From NCBI GenBank assembly GCA_905116865.2, contig CAJHNH020001147.1, forward strand, positions 611,740 through 675,739: a stretch of DNA of 64,000 bases, read 5' to 3'. This DNA is from Candidula unifasciata (taxonomy: Eukaryota > Mollusca > Gastropoda > Stylommatophora > Geomitridae). The position numbers and the translations under genes are program-made. Positions within the stretch are counted from its first letter, which is position 1; each line of letters starts with the position of its first letter. The notes below the pieces were generated by a model that saw nothing but the letters and a program-made list of their open reading frames with translations, searched no databases and had not been told where the DNA came from. Positions 12,068 through 23,580 of this stretch are shown piece after piece.

Positions 12068-14849
12068 GGGGGGGGGAATCCTATTTTGTTTATCATTGTT
12101 GCTGAGACTGTTGTCGTTGTCGCAGTTGTCTTATTTTCCTGACTCTTTTATTTTTGTTGTTGTTGTTAATTATTGTTTTGTACATTGGTAGATATGGCGC
12201 TATCAATTTAGTTTTCTAAAGAATAATTGAAAGCGGCGATGTTGTTTTTTAGACGAATGATGAGAATATTATGGACAAATTTGGAAAAAAAAATAGTACC
12301 CGTATCATACAATCTATTTTCTCTGGTCATTTCATAGGAAGGAGAAAACTGAATTACATCGTAACAGCGTATACAAATTTGGAGGGGATGGGAGGGGGAC
12401 GGGGAGAAGGGGAGGGGGGGGGGTTGGTGGTTGGAGTTAGAATAAAAGCACAAGAGGCTATGCTGAACGAACAGCTGAACACCATGACGGAAGATTATCC
12501 GTGTCAGAACTGACTGAAAGTACACCAGGCAAATGAGTATTAATCCTATAACTACCAACACCACGCAGCCTAGAAACAGACCAGGAGATAAGATTTTAAA
12601 TGGTCAGCGACGCTGACATAAAGAGATCTCATCGAGTTGATTGACTTACAATACCAGATATGGGGTTCTATGGAGCATAGACATAGGACGTACATCTAGT
12701 CGGCAAGAATCCTTCATCATCATCATCAATCATCAGGTCTCTTACAGAACGTCGCTCTCGTCACAGCACGCTTGAAAGTATTTCTTTCTCCGGCAACTTC
12801 CGTAGTCCCCATGTTTTTTAATAGCTAATGCATCTTCAGTGTCTTGTATTCATCTTCGAGGGCGTCTGCTTCTGCCTCGTGCTCCAGAAACTGTAGCCTC
12901 GACCACCGTTCTCTTCAAGCCATCCTCATGTTTCACATGACCAAAATACTTCAGCATTCCTTACAGGATGCTGTTTATGAGCCAGCTCTCCTCGATGTTT
13001 ACATCAAGGTCTATTTTGTTCTAGTTATCAGCAAAACACACAAACAGCGACATGCAACTCCATTTTCCCTTCTCCCACTGTGGCGGGTTAACTCGCTTTA
13101 CACTAGCGATTGCACTATGTGCAATTTGCAGAGGGAATACAAACTGTGAATCATCATAAAGGTTTTATAATACCACCAGCCTTGCTGGTTAAATGAGAGG
13201 ATTCGGAATTGCCCACATCTGATTCCCTACTGTTAAAAAACTTGTATATTTAAATGTTCTTAAGTTCACTAACACAAATGATTACAGTTAAAAATAAAAC
13301 TCCATAAAACTGTAGGAACATTAAAACTGTAACATTTATTTGGAAAATTCTATCTAATATTTAAATTGGCTGTGGAGATAAAATCCTTTTATATGAGGTT
13401 AGTGTACAAATCTGTCCACTTAGCTGTAGCTTGCGGTTCTTTGGTCAGCTTCTAGCTAAGCCTCAGAGACACATGCGGCAGGCCGATTTTCCAGTCCAGT
13501 CCAGACAATCGGGCATCTGCAGCTACGCTAGGATTTACTTCTGGAACTCCCACCTGGAACTACCATCTGGAACTAGTATCTGGAACCGTGGTAGGGAATT
13601 CAAACACACAATGGTGACTGCAGTGGGTTATACTGCTGAGTCATAAGCAGAGTGAGTGAGTGACTTTCTACCCCACCAGGACTTCACACAAGCGATAAAC
13701 ACCCGATGACACAATGTGCCACCATGTGGATGAGAATCACCGTGGAGAGGTCCCAGAAACCGCGGTCAGACATTTGGCCATTTTTATGGCCTGCCTATAT
13801 TGCGGTCCCTGGCAAAAGCCAGAGTGGGGCTTCAAATAACAAAAAATTACGTCCTGAAAAGGACGTAAGGAGTTATAAATTATAACAGTCATAAGCAGAC
13901 AGAGAACCGTCTAGCTAACTAAGTGTTCTCTTTGAAAATAAACGTAGGAAATCCTAAAAAGGGGAAGTAACTCTTGAGGTACTCCTTGTACTACTTATCA
14001 TCTCATTCGCCTTTTAACTTCTTAATTAAGTATTATAAATGCTAATAAAAAGCAATAAACACATGTTTACAAATTTGCTGATAATATCACTTAAACAAAG
14101 CAATTTTTAAAAGGGAGGAAACAGCTGTCCAGACCAGCTCGTCACACCCACCGCCATCTTCCAGCGCTTGTGTCGATCAAGTCAGTGTTCTAGATGAAAA
14201 TGATAAAGACAGACAGGTTTTTATCTCTGGGTCCCCTCCACCCCCGGTCTGTAGCCACCAACATGATTGTTGTAATCACATTTTCGAATCCATTCCTTCC
14301 TATAAAATGTTAGTTGCGCATCCCTTACAGGACGCCGCAGAACCAACCACTGTATTTGCTTGTTTTTTTTTTTTTACAAATTTGCTTTCCTTAAGTTTGC
14401 CATTACTTCCGGAATGTTAGGCTCTCGACTGCCCTGTCGAAATCAACGCAAGGCGGTCGGCTGCCTAAGCGACTCCAGCTGGATCGAACGCTGTAGCGCG
14501 TAATTACAAAGTGCACTAGCAATGTTTAAGCATATCGTAAAAGGCCACCAGTAAGGAACTTGGTGAAAACATATTGGAGGCAGATTTTAGGACAAACTAA
14601 GAAGAAGAAGAAGAAGAAAAAGAGAAAGGAGAGGAAGAAGAAGAAGAAGAAGAAGAAGAAGAAGAAGAAGAAGAAGAAGAAGAAGAAGAAGAAGAAGAAG
14701 AAGAAGAAGAAGAAGAAGAAGAAGAAGAAGAAGAAGAAGAAGAAGAACGAGAACAAGAAGAAGAAGAAGAAGAAGAAGAAGAAGAAGAAGAAGAAGAAGA
14801 AGAAGAAGAAGAAGAAGAAGAAGAAGAAGAAGAAGAAGAAGGACGAGAA

Positions 14850-14880
<31 letters not shown>

Positions 14881-15584
14881 AAGAAGAAGAAGAAGAAGAA
14901 GAAGAAGAAGAAGAAGAAGAAGAAGAAGAAGAAGAAGAAGAAGAAGAAGAAGAAGAAGAAGAAGAAGAAGAAGAAGAAGAAGAAGAAGAAGAAGAAGAAG
15001 AAGAAGAAGAAGAAGAACAAGACGAAGAACAAGAAGAAGAAGAAGAAGAAAAAGAAGAAGAACGAGAAGAAGAAGAAGAAGAAGAAGAAGAAGAAGAAGA
15101 AGAAGAAGAAGAAGAAGAAGAAGAAGAAGAAGAAGAAGAAGAAGAAGAAGAAGAAGAAGAAGAAGAAGAAATAGAAGAAGAAGAAGAAGAAGAAGAAGAA
15201 GAAGAAGAAGAAGAAGAAGAAGAAGAAGAAGAAGAAGAAGAAGAAGAAGAAGAAGAAGAAGAAGAAGAAGAAGAAGAAAAAGCAGAAGAATTGTTTCACT
15301 GTCTTCCACTGACGTATCTTACTTGTACCCTCAGGATCCAACTGTGGTGGCGCCTGCAACAGCAACCCTTGCAGCTGTGGCCAGGCCTGCCAGTGTGGTA
15401 CCGGGTGCACCTGCGCTGAGTGCAACACTTGCAAGTGCACCGGTAGGTTCTCTATCATTGCTGAATGTCATTTTTTGGAAAATTCTAGCACAGTAGAACT
15501 GCAGTAAATCTACACAATTACAGGATAAAAAAAAAGATAAAAATTTTTTTTTTTTAACCTTACAAGAATATAACTACCAGTGGA

Positions 15585-15675
<91 letters not shown>

Positions 15676-18180
15676 GTGTGAACAACCAAAGTTGCGGCCA
15701 GAAAGACTTCGGTGGGATGCAAAAACATCCGTTGTTGCATCGCTTTTATTATTCTGTCATGCCTCTGCGGGAAAAAAAAGAGAGAGATGGGGGGGGGGGG
15801 GGGGGGTAGTAATCGTCCATTATTTTGTATAACGGACAGTTTAAAGAAAACATGGGCATATGAGGCTTCTGTTAACTTTGTCATTCTGAGGATTTCGTTT
15901 GGTCTTCCTCTTTTCCTTGATGCATTTGTTTCATATTTCAGTGCCTGTTTAGTGCTTCTATATCAGCCTTTCCTCGTAATGTGGATTCTTATAACAATTG
16001 ATGCAGACAGTTCACTTGTTTCATCGCCTTTCTTGAATCTATTTCATTGAATGTGTCGCAATATCTCTAATACTTTACTTGTCTGGGAAACTATACACAA
16101 CTTTTGTAGTCTTGTCCGTTATATGGTGCAGTTCCATTGTGTGTTATATTGAGAACTTGGTGCTAAAACTTTGGCCGAAACGTTGCAATGTATGCAAAGT
16201 CGTCTTTTTGGTTCCCTTATCGTGAGCTATCTAGTTGCATGTTATAAAAATTCGAAAAAAAAAAAAAAAAAAACATTTGAAAAAAAATTTTTAAATGAAA
16301 AAACGCCATCAAGTTTCTAGATTAGAGAAATAAAATTTAAAGATTGTCTCGCGTTGAGGGTCAAGTGTTAGGAACCTGCATAACGGGGACATGTGGCTAT
16401 TTGCTTCGTTTTTATCTTACAGAAGTGTCCACACATCGTGAAACGAACCCTCACCATTTGATGAAGCAGGCTTCACCCCACAGATGTAAGCCTCGGAGCA
16501 AAGGCGTCCTGCCATTCTTTAACTCACTCAACTTCTAGCAACGCACCACCAGTTCGTTAGTTTCACCGGACATCCCAATTCTCACTTTAACCCCTTCTAC
16601 CTAAAAGTGATATTATATTAACTCCTACTGGCCCATGCTGAATCCTCTTTTGCAATCATCATCTTTAAGGTAGGTCGCACTTCCACAGCTTATTAGAAAT
16701 ATGGTATAAGCGTCATACCATTTAATCTGGGAGCCGAGGTCAGTTTGAAAATATGTCTCAATGGGGGTTCGAACGCATGACCATCGTGCCCGTTCTCGTA
16801 GACGAGTATGGTAAACTCGGTTGTAAAGCCGACTGGCTTGATTACACACGCCACTAGGATAGACTTATCTGAGATAATTATTATCAATAAAACGAACAAT
16901 TGGGATAGACTTATCTGAGATAATTATTATCAATAAAACGAACAATTGGGATAGACTTATCTGAGATAATTATTATCAATAAAACGAACAATTGGGATAG
17001 ACTTATCTGAGATAATTATTATCAATAAAACGAACAATTGGGATAGACTTATCTGAGATAATTATTATCAATAAAACGAACAATTGGGATAGACTTATCT
17101 GAGATAATTATTATCAATAAAACGAACAATTGGGATAGACTTATCTGAGATAATTATTATCAATAAAACGAACAATTGGGATAGACTTATCTGAGATAAT
17201 TCTTATCAATAAAACGAACAACTGGGTTAGAATTATCTGAGATAATTATTATCAATAAAACGAACAATTGGGATAGACTTATCTGAGATAATTATTATCA
17301 ATAAAACGAACAATTGGGATAGCAGTATCTGAGATAATTATTATCAATGAAACAACCGTGATAGAATTATGTAAGATAATTATTATCTTTCAAACAAGCT
17401 AAGGAGATCAAACACATATTTGTGTATTGACTTGGGAGGGTGTATTGGACGACTTACCACTTGTCACTATTCAAGATTAACAATCGCCGGTAGAGTTCTG
17501 ACCTGATACCCGTCTGCTGTAACTCTTCTTTTTAGCGTTAACAGGCTGTAAACTCCGGCGTAAAATTCTGGTTGTTCACCCATTTCTGAAATTTAGACTA
17601 GTTTTATAACTATAGTTTTGCCGGTACATCCTTCTTGCATATCTGGCTAATTTGTTTGCACATTTTTGGATCCTCGCCTCTTAGGCAGATGCACTCGTTA
17701 GAGACACTATTAATTTTTCTGCTTTTACGACATGCTTGTTACAGGAGACGGAGGAGGGGAAAAGGCAACAGAATCCACTCGGGGATTCTGTGGTCCACAT
17801 CTGCATAAAGGCAGATAGTTAAAAAAATTAAAAAATTTACTTGACTGTCACGTAAACCCAGCTTAACACGTGCACCAGGAAAATGTCTGGGAAATAAAGA
17901 CTGTCGGTGTGATATTGAATGATTTGACTGGTCTATAAAAGTATGGGTGCCGCACTATATGCCCAGTGCGGAAAGACGCGAAAAAGTTTTTTTGTTGTTG
18001 TTGCTTATAAGGGTTAGAGCCTGTACTAGTGTCACTGCAGGTATCACCTGTCTTGTGTATGTACAAGTGGTTAACTAAAGGTATGATCACTTATCATTTA
18101 CAGCGGATAGCTGCAAATGTGGAAACCAGTGCACCGGAAGTGGATCGTGCAAGTGTGGCAGCGGCTGCGGCTGCAAGTAA
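10989..18180 (+). CDS. MT: Metallothionein 1 (three exons, 65 aa)
   Basis: Cysteine-rich cytosolic protein that binds d10 metal ions (Cd, Zn, Cu) through thiolates. CDS is join(10989..11001, 15335..15442, 18104..18180). Exon 1 encodes MSGR plus one base, then a GTGAGA donor. Exon 2 follows a TACCCTCAG acceptor and ends at a GTAGGT donor. Exon 3 follows TTTACAG and ends in TAA. Both introns are phase 1 and the reading frame joins cleanly. Of 18 Cys, nine (8,12,17,19,23,25,29,31,34) would form the N-terminal domain and nine (37,39,44,46,50,56,58,62,64) the C-terminal one, mostly as C-x-C pairs. This is the standard gastropod MT pattern and length, ending CKCGSGCGCK. There are no aromatic residues or His. 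Introns are 4333 and 2661 bp. ATTAAA at 18308-18313 is a possible poly(A) signal. Which metal it prefers cannot be read from this. Confidence 0.93.
11197..11273 (+). repeat. (GT)n microsatellite in MT1 intron 1
   Basis: GT dinucleotides with TTTG interruptions. Confidence 0.95.
11585..11960 (-). mobile_element. LINE reverse-transcriptase relic in MT1 intron 1
   Basis: Broken - strand frames give ELNEHLENSLINIADDILFC, where IADD matches the RT catalytic [FYI]ADD box. Further on come KGKTSMMRIDKAISNEVFLN and DRDIKIRIQKARRAF, which match the post-catalytic and thumb region of RTE/CR1-like ORF2. Multiple frameshifts; antisense to the host gene. Confidence 0.7.
12019..12075 (+). repeat. (GT)n followed by poly-G
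   Basis: GT run to about 12065, then a run of about 10 G, within MT1 intron 1. Confidence 0.95.
12715..13030 (-). mobile_element. LINE ORF2 C-terminal relic with CAT tail, in MT1 intron 1
   Basis: - strand reads MLKYFGHVKHEDGLKRTVVE and then GARGRSRRPRR, the G-H-V...GRGRxRR region after the RT domain of RTE-like LINEs. It ends in a CATCATCATCATCAATCATC triplet tail at 12716-12736. Confidence 0.65.
13651..13869 (+). repeat. Hairpin-ended interspersed repeat, copy 3
   Basis: Preceded by GAGTGAGTGAGTGAC, then CTACCCCACCAGGAC. Ends in a perfect 9-bp stem: TTACGTCCT, GAAA loop, AGGACGTAA. Lies in MT1 intron 1. Confidence 0.85.
14601..15290 (+). repeat. 690-bp (GAA)n tract in MT1 intron 1
   Basis: About 230 AAG/GAA triplets with a few AAC, ACG and AAA interruptions, purine-rich on the MT1 sense strand, ending 44 bp before exon 2. 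The poly-K, poly-F and poly-L frames are artefacts. Confidence 0.98.
15335..15442 (+). CDS. MT: MT1 exon 2
   Basis: 108 bp, phase 1 at both ends. Encodes residues 5-40 with 11 of the 18 Cys, starting SNCGGACNSNPCSCG. It lies 44 bp after a 690-bp (GAA)n tract; the 44 bp hold the pyrimidine-rich acceptor region. Confidence 0.93.
15589..15673 (+). repeat. (GA)n microsatellite in MT1 intron 2
   Basis: Pure GA run of about 85 bp. A poly-G run of about 18 follows at 15789-15806. Confidence 0.95.
16725..16855 (-). mobile_element. tRNA-derived SINE-like head (-)
   Basis: On the - strand a tRNA-like stretch reads AGCCAGTCGGCTTTACAACC (A-box-like region), then GCGTTCGAACCCCC (B-box match to GTTCGAANC). 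Body and tail are unclear. Confidence 0.45.
16856..17397 (+). repeat. 46-bp minisatellite with three GATA sites per unit, in MT1 intron 2
   Basis: About 12 units starting GGGATAGACTTATCTGAGAT; unit starts are 46 bp apart (16902, 16948 and so on) and mostly identical. Each unit holds TTATCT, AGATAA and TTATCA, all matches to the GATA-factor consensus WGATAR on one strand or the other. The last two units are diverged. Confidence 0.95.
18104..18180 (+). CDS. MT: MT1 exon 3 (C-terminal)
   Basis: 77 bp after acceptor TTTACAG. Encodes ADSCKCGNQCTGSG to the C-terminal Lys with seven Cys, then TAA at 18178-18180. The split Ala codon is G (exon 2) plus CG. Confidence 0.93.
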
Positions 18181-18644
18181 CCGCAACTCTCACGGACCAG
18201 GGGACATAAACGTTTATCATGCTTTATTATTTTTTTTTTCAAGCTTAATCTTTATTGAAAATTACAATTACAAATATAAATTACCAATGAACCCATGATT
18301 TAGAAACATTAAAATTGTGGTTTCATTATATATTAATTACTTTCACAAATGATTCAAAAAATTATTTAATCAGAAAAAACTCTTAATAATTGGCATCATT
18401 GTGTCCCCTTGAGTAAAGAAGTTTTGCTTAACAATTAGGACAACCGTAATTATGTGGTAAATGTAGAAAATGTGGGTTGTACGGTAAAATAAAAAAAAAT
18501 GTTTAACTCTCACTCAGTAATCACATATGAGCATCATAAACTGTGTCTAAGCTGAAACGGATTAACTCATTCAAAATGTAATGTAAGGAAAATTGCTGTT
18601 TTTGTCATGACATATATACTTGCTAGATGTATGTTTGTATTAAA
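18181..18644. other. MT1 3' UTR and flank
   Basis: AT-rich. Candidate poly(A) signals are ATTAAA at 18308-18313 and AATAAA at about 18488. No other feature. Confidence 0.45.
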
Positions 18645-18859
18645 ATTCCCTCGTGGATCTAATTTTTCGTTATTTTGAAGCCCCGCCCTGGCTCTTTTCC
18701 AGGGACTGCAATATAGCCCAGCCATAAATATGGCCTAATGGCAGAAGGCGGTTTCCGGGACCCCTCCACGGGTGATCCTCATCCACATGATGGCACTTTG
18801 TGTAATCGGGTGTTTATCGCTTGTGTGATGTCCTGGTGGGGTCACATTGACTGACTGAC
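18645..18859 (-). repeat. Hairpin-ended interspersed repeat, copy 4
   Basis: Inverted copy: hairpin remnant at the left (CCCTcgtgGATC), GTCCTGGTGGGGT at the right, then GACTGACTGAC. Confidence 0.8.
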
Positions 18860-19700
18860 GCTTGTATCGACATTGTAGCACCATCAATAACAATGTGTAC
18901 CCACACATGACTGACTACCGCGAACACGAACAGTATACCGTCTAACCTAGTTTTAACGTCCTTCATGGTTGAACGGGGTATTTAGGATGTCTTCTGTTGG
19001 TGTGCCATCCAGGACGAGATTCGTGCAGTCTCAAGGGTTGTTCAAACCTACAGGAAGCAGATCGGAGAGATGTGTTTACAGACACACGGAAGAACTAAAG
19101 GTAGAATAGCGGGATGCATGTTTACACAGGTATTGATCCGCTCTCTTAGACGCAGAGGAAGACAATAAGTTTAGAGGACACATTAGATAGAGTACACACA
19201 ATTTAATACTTTTTGTAACCACACGGTTATTGACATCTTTTGTCTTCGAGTCACAACGGCTCCTGGTTAAAGGAACAAGTGTACTCCGACGCTCGACCAA
19301 CCACTGGCAACTGTCTTCTGTGTGTTTACAACTTAACCACGATCGAGAAGTTTGTCCTCTCTAGGCTGCTACCGAGGAGTGTTAGCATACCATCCTGAAA
19401 TAATTAAATCTCAGCCTGGACAACAGACCTAGATGGCTGATCCCAGATACCCCGTTCAACCTGCAAAAAGTCATAATTAGGGCACAGGTAACGGCTGCAC
19501 CAGTCAGGTGCCACCTGCACTCCTTCATAAGAAAGTACCTAACTTCTCCAGCAATGAACATCTACAAGTCAAACAGTCACACAAAAGTGAAGGTTATCTT
19601 ATGGATTATTTTTCAGAATGTATATGGCACCTTGATGAAAATATTTCGGTCTATAAATCATCCACACACAGACAACAACAAAACGATGGAAAAAAAAAAG

Positions 19701-19733
<33 letters not shown>

Positions 19734-20021
19734 AAAGTATCGAATAAGTTTTACATGTAAGGAAAGAGTGGTGAAGAAAGAATGCATAATTATAACTTAA
19801 TATATTAACTTCTATATGATTTCAGGGCACTTTTTGTCCTGTAATGAGAGAATGTTTGCTTTTTCAAAACTGCTTGAATTTGAAACAAAAATTTAAAACT
19901 TTATTGTCTCGGTTCCTTGAATATTAATACACTGTGTGAGATGTTATTATGTTCATCTTTCTTGTTGTTGTTGTTGTTGTTGTTGTTGATGTTATTGTTT
20001 TTAGTCTCTTTCTTCTCACTT
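18860..20021. other. Intergenic; TTG triplet runs
   Basis: (TTG)n at about 19701-19732 and 19962-19989. Frames at 19076-19760 have no recognisable similarity. Confidence 0.4.
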
Positions 20022-20108
20022 TTCTTCTTCTTCTTCTTCTTCTTCTTCTTCTTCTTCTTCTTCTTCTTCTTCTTCTTCTTCTTCTTCTTCTTCTTCTTCT
20101 TCTTCTTC

Positions 20109-20140
<32 letters not shown>

Positions 20141-20258
20141 CTTCTTCTTCTTCTTCTTCTTCTTCTTCTTCTTCTTCTTCTTCTTCTTCTTCTTCTTCTT
20201 CTTCTTCTTCTTCTTCTTCTTCTTCTTCTTCTTCTTCTTCTTCTTCTTCTTCTTCTTT
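20022..20258 (+). repeat. (TTC)n tract
   Basis: About 79 TTC/CTT triplets with one interruption. Complementary in orientation to the (GAA)n tract at 14601-15290. Confidence 0.97.
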
Positions 20259-21125
20259 TTATCTTCTTGTTCTTCTTGTTCTTGTTCTTCTTCCTCTTTT
20301 TCTTCTTGTTCAGCGCTTTGTTTGGCCCTGAAATACCCAATGACCTGTTGCTAAATTAGCAGCAAGGTCAAGATGCAACAATCTCAGGTCAGATCAAAGA
20401 AAAGATAAGATATTTTGATGACAAAGAAAGGACATTCGTGCTTGGTGAAATGCTCTCTGCACCTGGTGAGCTGTTCTTCGGAGAACGGCTGAGCCATTTG
20501 GATTGAATCCGATGCAACGAAGTTGATCCTCTCTACTTTAGCTGGATGAGAAAAAAAAAATGGGGGGAGGGGGTGGCTAAATGGTGATGTTTCGTCCATT
20601 TGTGAACGTCTTTCTTGCTCAGAACTTAAATTTGGCATACGTGGCTTGTTTGTGTGCAGATTGCTGGTTCCTTGCCTCTCAGGGAGAGATGCATTCAGAC
20701 TTTGATGAAAACCCCACTAATTATTCGCCGTTGATAACTTGCTTTTTATGCATCAGTGATTCTGTTCACTACCCCCCCCCCTCCCTCCTACACACACACT
20801 AAAACTGGGGTTCCTGAACCCACAAGAACTGTTTACGTCCTTATCCACACAGGACTGCAGGTTACACCATCCTGGGGCCCTAATTATAACTTCTTTTGAG
20901 GTTGAATGAGATATTTGGGATCTGTCTTTTTGGTCCCTCATCCAGACTGAGACTTTTGTTTCCATCTCAGGTGATAAACCCGAAGAGAACCGACCATTCG
21001 ATCAAACGAGCTGTGCTCCTTAGGAAGTTTATTTGTTTGAGCCCGTAGCTCTAGGGATCTGCATAAAAATTGCACCAGCAAACTGAACGACAGGTCCATC
21101 AATTGAACCCACTGTGTTTATTTCG
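20259..21125. other. No recognised feature
   Basis: C-run near 20773-20783 and short unsupported frames only. Confidence 0.4.
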
Positions 21126-21346
21126 TTGACTGACTGACTGACTTTCTACCCCACCAGGACATCACACAAGCGATAAACACCCGATGACACAAAGTGCAAC
21201 CATGCGGATGAGGATCGCCGTGGAGAGGTCCCAGAAACCGCGTTCAGACATTTGGCCATATGTATGGCCTGCCTATATTGCGGCCCCTGGCAAAAGCCAG
21301 AGTAGGGCTTCAAATGACAAAAATTTTCGTCCTTAAAAGGACGAAA
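21126..21346 (+). repeat. Hairpin-ended interspersed repeat, copy 5
   Basis: (TGAC)n start, CTACCCCACCAGGACATCAC, ends with a perfect 9-bp stem: TTTCGTCCT, TAAA loop, AGGACGAAA. Confidence 0.87.
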
Positions 21347-21489
21347 TTGGATATTATTAGGTAGTTTATTTCGTTGCGGAGACATTCATATTTTACTAAA
21401 ACGCAACAAGTGGCAAATGAGAATTAAAAAAAAAAAATATGAATCAACACGCTCTTGCTATTTATTGTGCATATGGTGCTATATGTATC

Positions 21490-21707
21490 GTAGTAGTAGT
21501 AGATTTTTACCCCACTCGGACATCACACAAGCGATAAACACCTGATGACACAAAGTGCCGCGATGTGGGTGAAGATCACCGTGGAGAGGTCCCAGAAATC
21601 GTGTTCAGCCTTTAGACCATATTTATGGTCGGGCTATATTGCGACACCTGGCAAGAGCCAGAGTAGGGCTTCAAATAACGAAAAATTGCATCCCACAAAG
21701 GGATGAC
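21490..21707 (+). repeat. Hairpin-ended interspersed repeat, copy 6
   Basis: (TAG)n start in place of TGAC; ends with CATCCC, a short loop, GGGATG. Confidence 0.85.
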
Positions 21708-21763
21708 AATATGATGCAACAATCTGTTCCTAGTTATTTTCATTATGGTGCTATTTGTATGAA

Positions 21764-21972
21764 GACTGACTGACTGACTTTCTACCCCACCAGGACATCA
21801 CACAAGCGATAAACACCTGATGACACAATGTGGGTGAGGATCACCGTGGAGAGGTTCCAGAAACCGCGTTCATCCTTTAGGCCATATTCATGGCCAGGCT
21901 ATATTGCGGCCCCTGGCAAGAGCCAGAGTAGGGCTTAAAAAACGAAAAATTCCATCCTTAAAAGGACGGAAA
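21764..21972 (+). repeat. Hairpin-ended interspersed repeat, copy 7
   Basis: (GACT)n start; ends TTCCATCCT, TAAA loop, AGGACGGAA (one A-C mismatch). Copies 6 and 7 also share a related upstream flank containing ATGGTGCTAT. Confidence 0.85.
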
Positions 21973-22297
21973 GTGTTAAGCTATATGTATATATACATAT
22001 GCATATTTATATTTAAAAAGCAATAAATATTTATTGGTCTATAAGACTAAAACATATATACAAGTTCCGACAGTAATGAGACTAATTCCATAAAAATTAA
22101 AATAATCAACAGTTGAAGATATAATCTGTATTTTACTCAAAGTAAGCCGCTTGTGCATTGAGACAGCAAGTGGCACGATCTAACAAACACGGGAACGACC
22201 TATGTAGTTCTTCTGTTGTTATGGCCCCTTAAAGTCGATGTTACGTCCCTTAAGATGTCATCAATATCGTTAAAGAAGCGTCCTTTCAATCAGAACT

Positions 22298-22745
22298 TTA
22301 ATTTTGGGAATAGAAAATAATCACAGGGAGACCATTAGGGAGAATAGGGTGGAAGGCTGAGATTACACACTTATTTTCATCAGACAACGAGTGTGGTACA
22401 AACCGGCAAGCAACTTTTTCCTTGCCAACATCTTGCACTAAAATGTTATGAATGGTCTCTCTATTAACACCAGATTCATCGGCCCTCACTTAAATAAAAT
22501 TATCTTCTTGTATCGGTTCTGTGACTTTTGCAGTGAGTTTCATCATTACGAACAGAAATTTGGCGTCTATGTCTGATTGCATTAGTAATCATTTCCACAC
22601 CACTTTTGAATCGTGAAACACCTGAACATTTTTGCACGAGAGAAACAATTATCCCCATAAACTGGTTGCATCAATTCAACCGTTTCAATGGCGCTTTATC
22701 TGAGTTTTAAAAGGAATTTAATTTCAGCTTTTTGCTCTGTGCTGA
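22298..22745 (-). pseudogene. mariner-like transposase N-terminal relic
   Basis: Broken - strand frames give ETVELMQPVYGDNCFSRAKM, then RRQISVRNDET, then ADESGVNRETIHNILVQDVG and KEKVACRFVPHSLSDENK. This is the order of the paired helix-turn-helix DNA-binding region of mariner (SETMAR-type) transposases. Several frameshifts and stops; no DDD catalytic domain was recognised, and no terminal inverted repeats were found. Confidence 0.7.
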
Positions 22746-22935
22746 CTACGCAACAAAGCACCTCTGACTAGATCAACAAAATGGCGGCTTGTTTGTTGTC
22801 TGCTTATCGAGCGGCGATGAAAAGTTGCTAGATCATAGGTGAATGTTGCCTCTTTAGATTTCATGCTTTGCCTTGTAGAAGGCACTTTTGTCTTAGCAAT
22901 TATAAAATCAGTCTCACTACTTAATTATCAGACGT

Positions 22936-22936
<1 letters not shown>

Positions 22937-23009
<73 letters not shown>

Positions 23010-23010
23010 C
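22937..23010 (+). repeat. (TA)n microsatellite
   Basis: About 36 TA dinucleotides. Confidence 0.97.
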
Positions 23011-23099
23011 ATATATATAGATCTAGCCGCTACTCATTCAAGATTCATAACTATCATGTGCTCCGGCCAACGGTGTAGTCGCTCATGTCTATCCACGGA

Positions 23100-23275
23100 T
23101 TAAGTCCTACGTTATTTTTTAGAGCGGTAAACCAGGGAAGAAGTATTTTCACTTCGGATGCTAACCTAATTTCCCAGGATATAAACTGGTATCCCTGGAT
23201 CCCGGATAGCAGATTATGGAGAGGCATGATCGCCTACGTCAGTTGGCAACGCCCTTGATGATGATGATGATCCTT
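23100..23275 (+). mobile_element. RTE-like LINE 3' terminus with (GAT)n tail
   Basis: + strand reads IPDSRLWRGMIAYVSWQRP, matching the end of the 54.5-kb copy (DRGLWRGMIAHARHL), followed by GATGATGATGATGATCC. Confidence 0.65.
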
Positions 23276-23580
23276 GTGAGGCTGGCTGGATTTAGGAGCG
23301 ACGGTCATTAAACAAAAGTTAGTCTCGTCGCCAATTGGTACCCATTGGCACCTAGTGACACCTTTTTGCACCTAGGGACACTTATTGGCACCGAAGACTA
23401 TCAGACCCACAGGCGAACATCCAGCCACTTTTTTTTTTTTTTTTTTTTTGGGGGGGGGGGGGGTATCCTTCAGAACCCCAGACTGAAATCTTGACACTCA
23501 GTGACCTAACGAGTCACTATTTCTATTCCATAGCTAACACCCCAGGAATCACATCAATCTCATTCAGCCCTATAGCATAA

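Noticed and set aside
14526..15458. Poly-K, poly-F and poly-L frames around 14.5-15.5 kb
   Set aside because: Produced by the (GAA)n tract; the real coding there is only MT1 exon 2.
13651..21972. Terminal hairpins of the 200-bp repeat as Helitron 3' ends
   Set aside because: No CTRR terminus after the hairpins and no common 5' TC end; the body differs from the Helitron at 23581.
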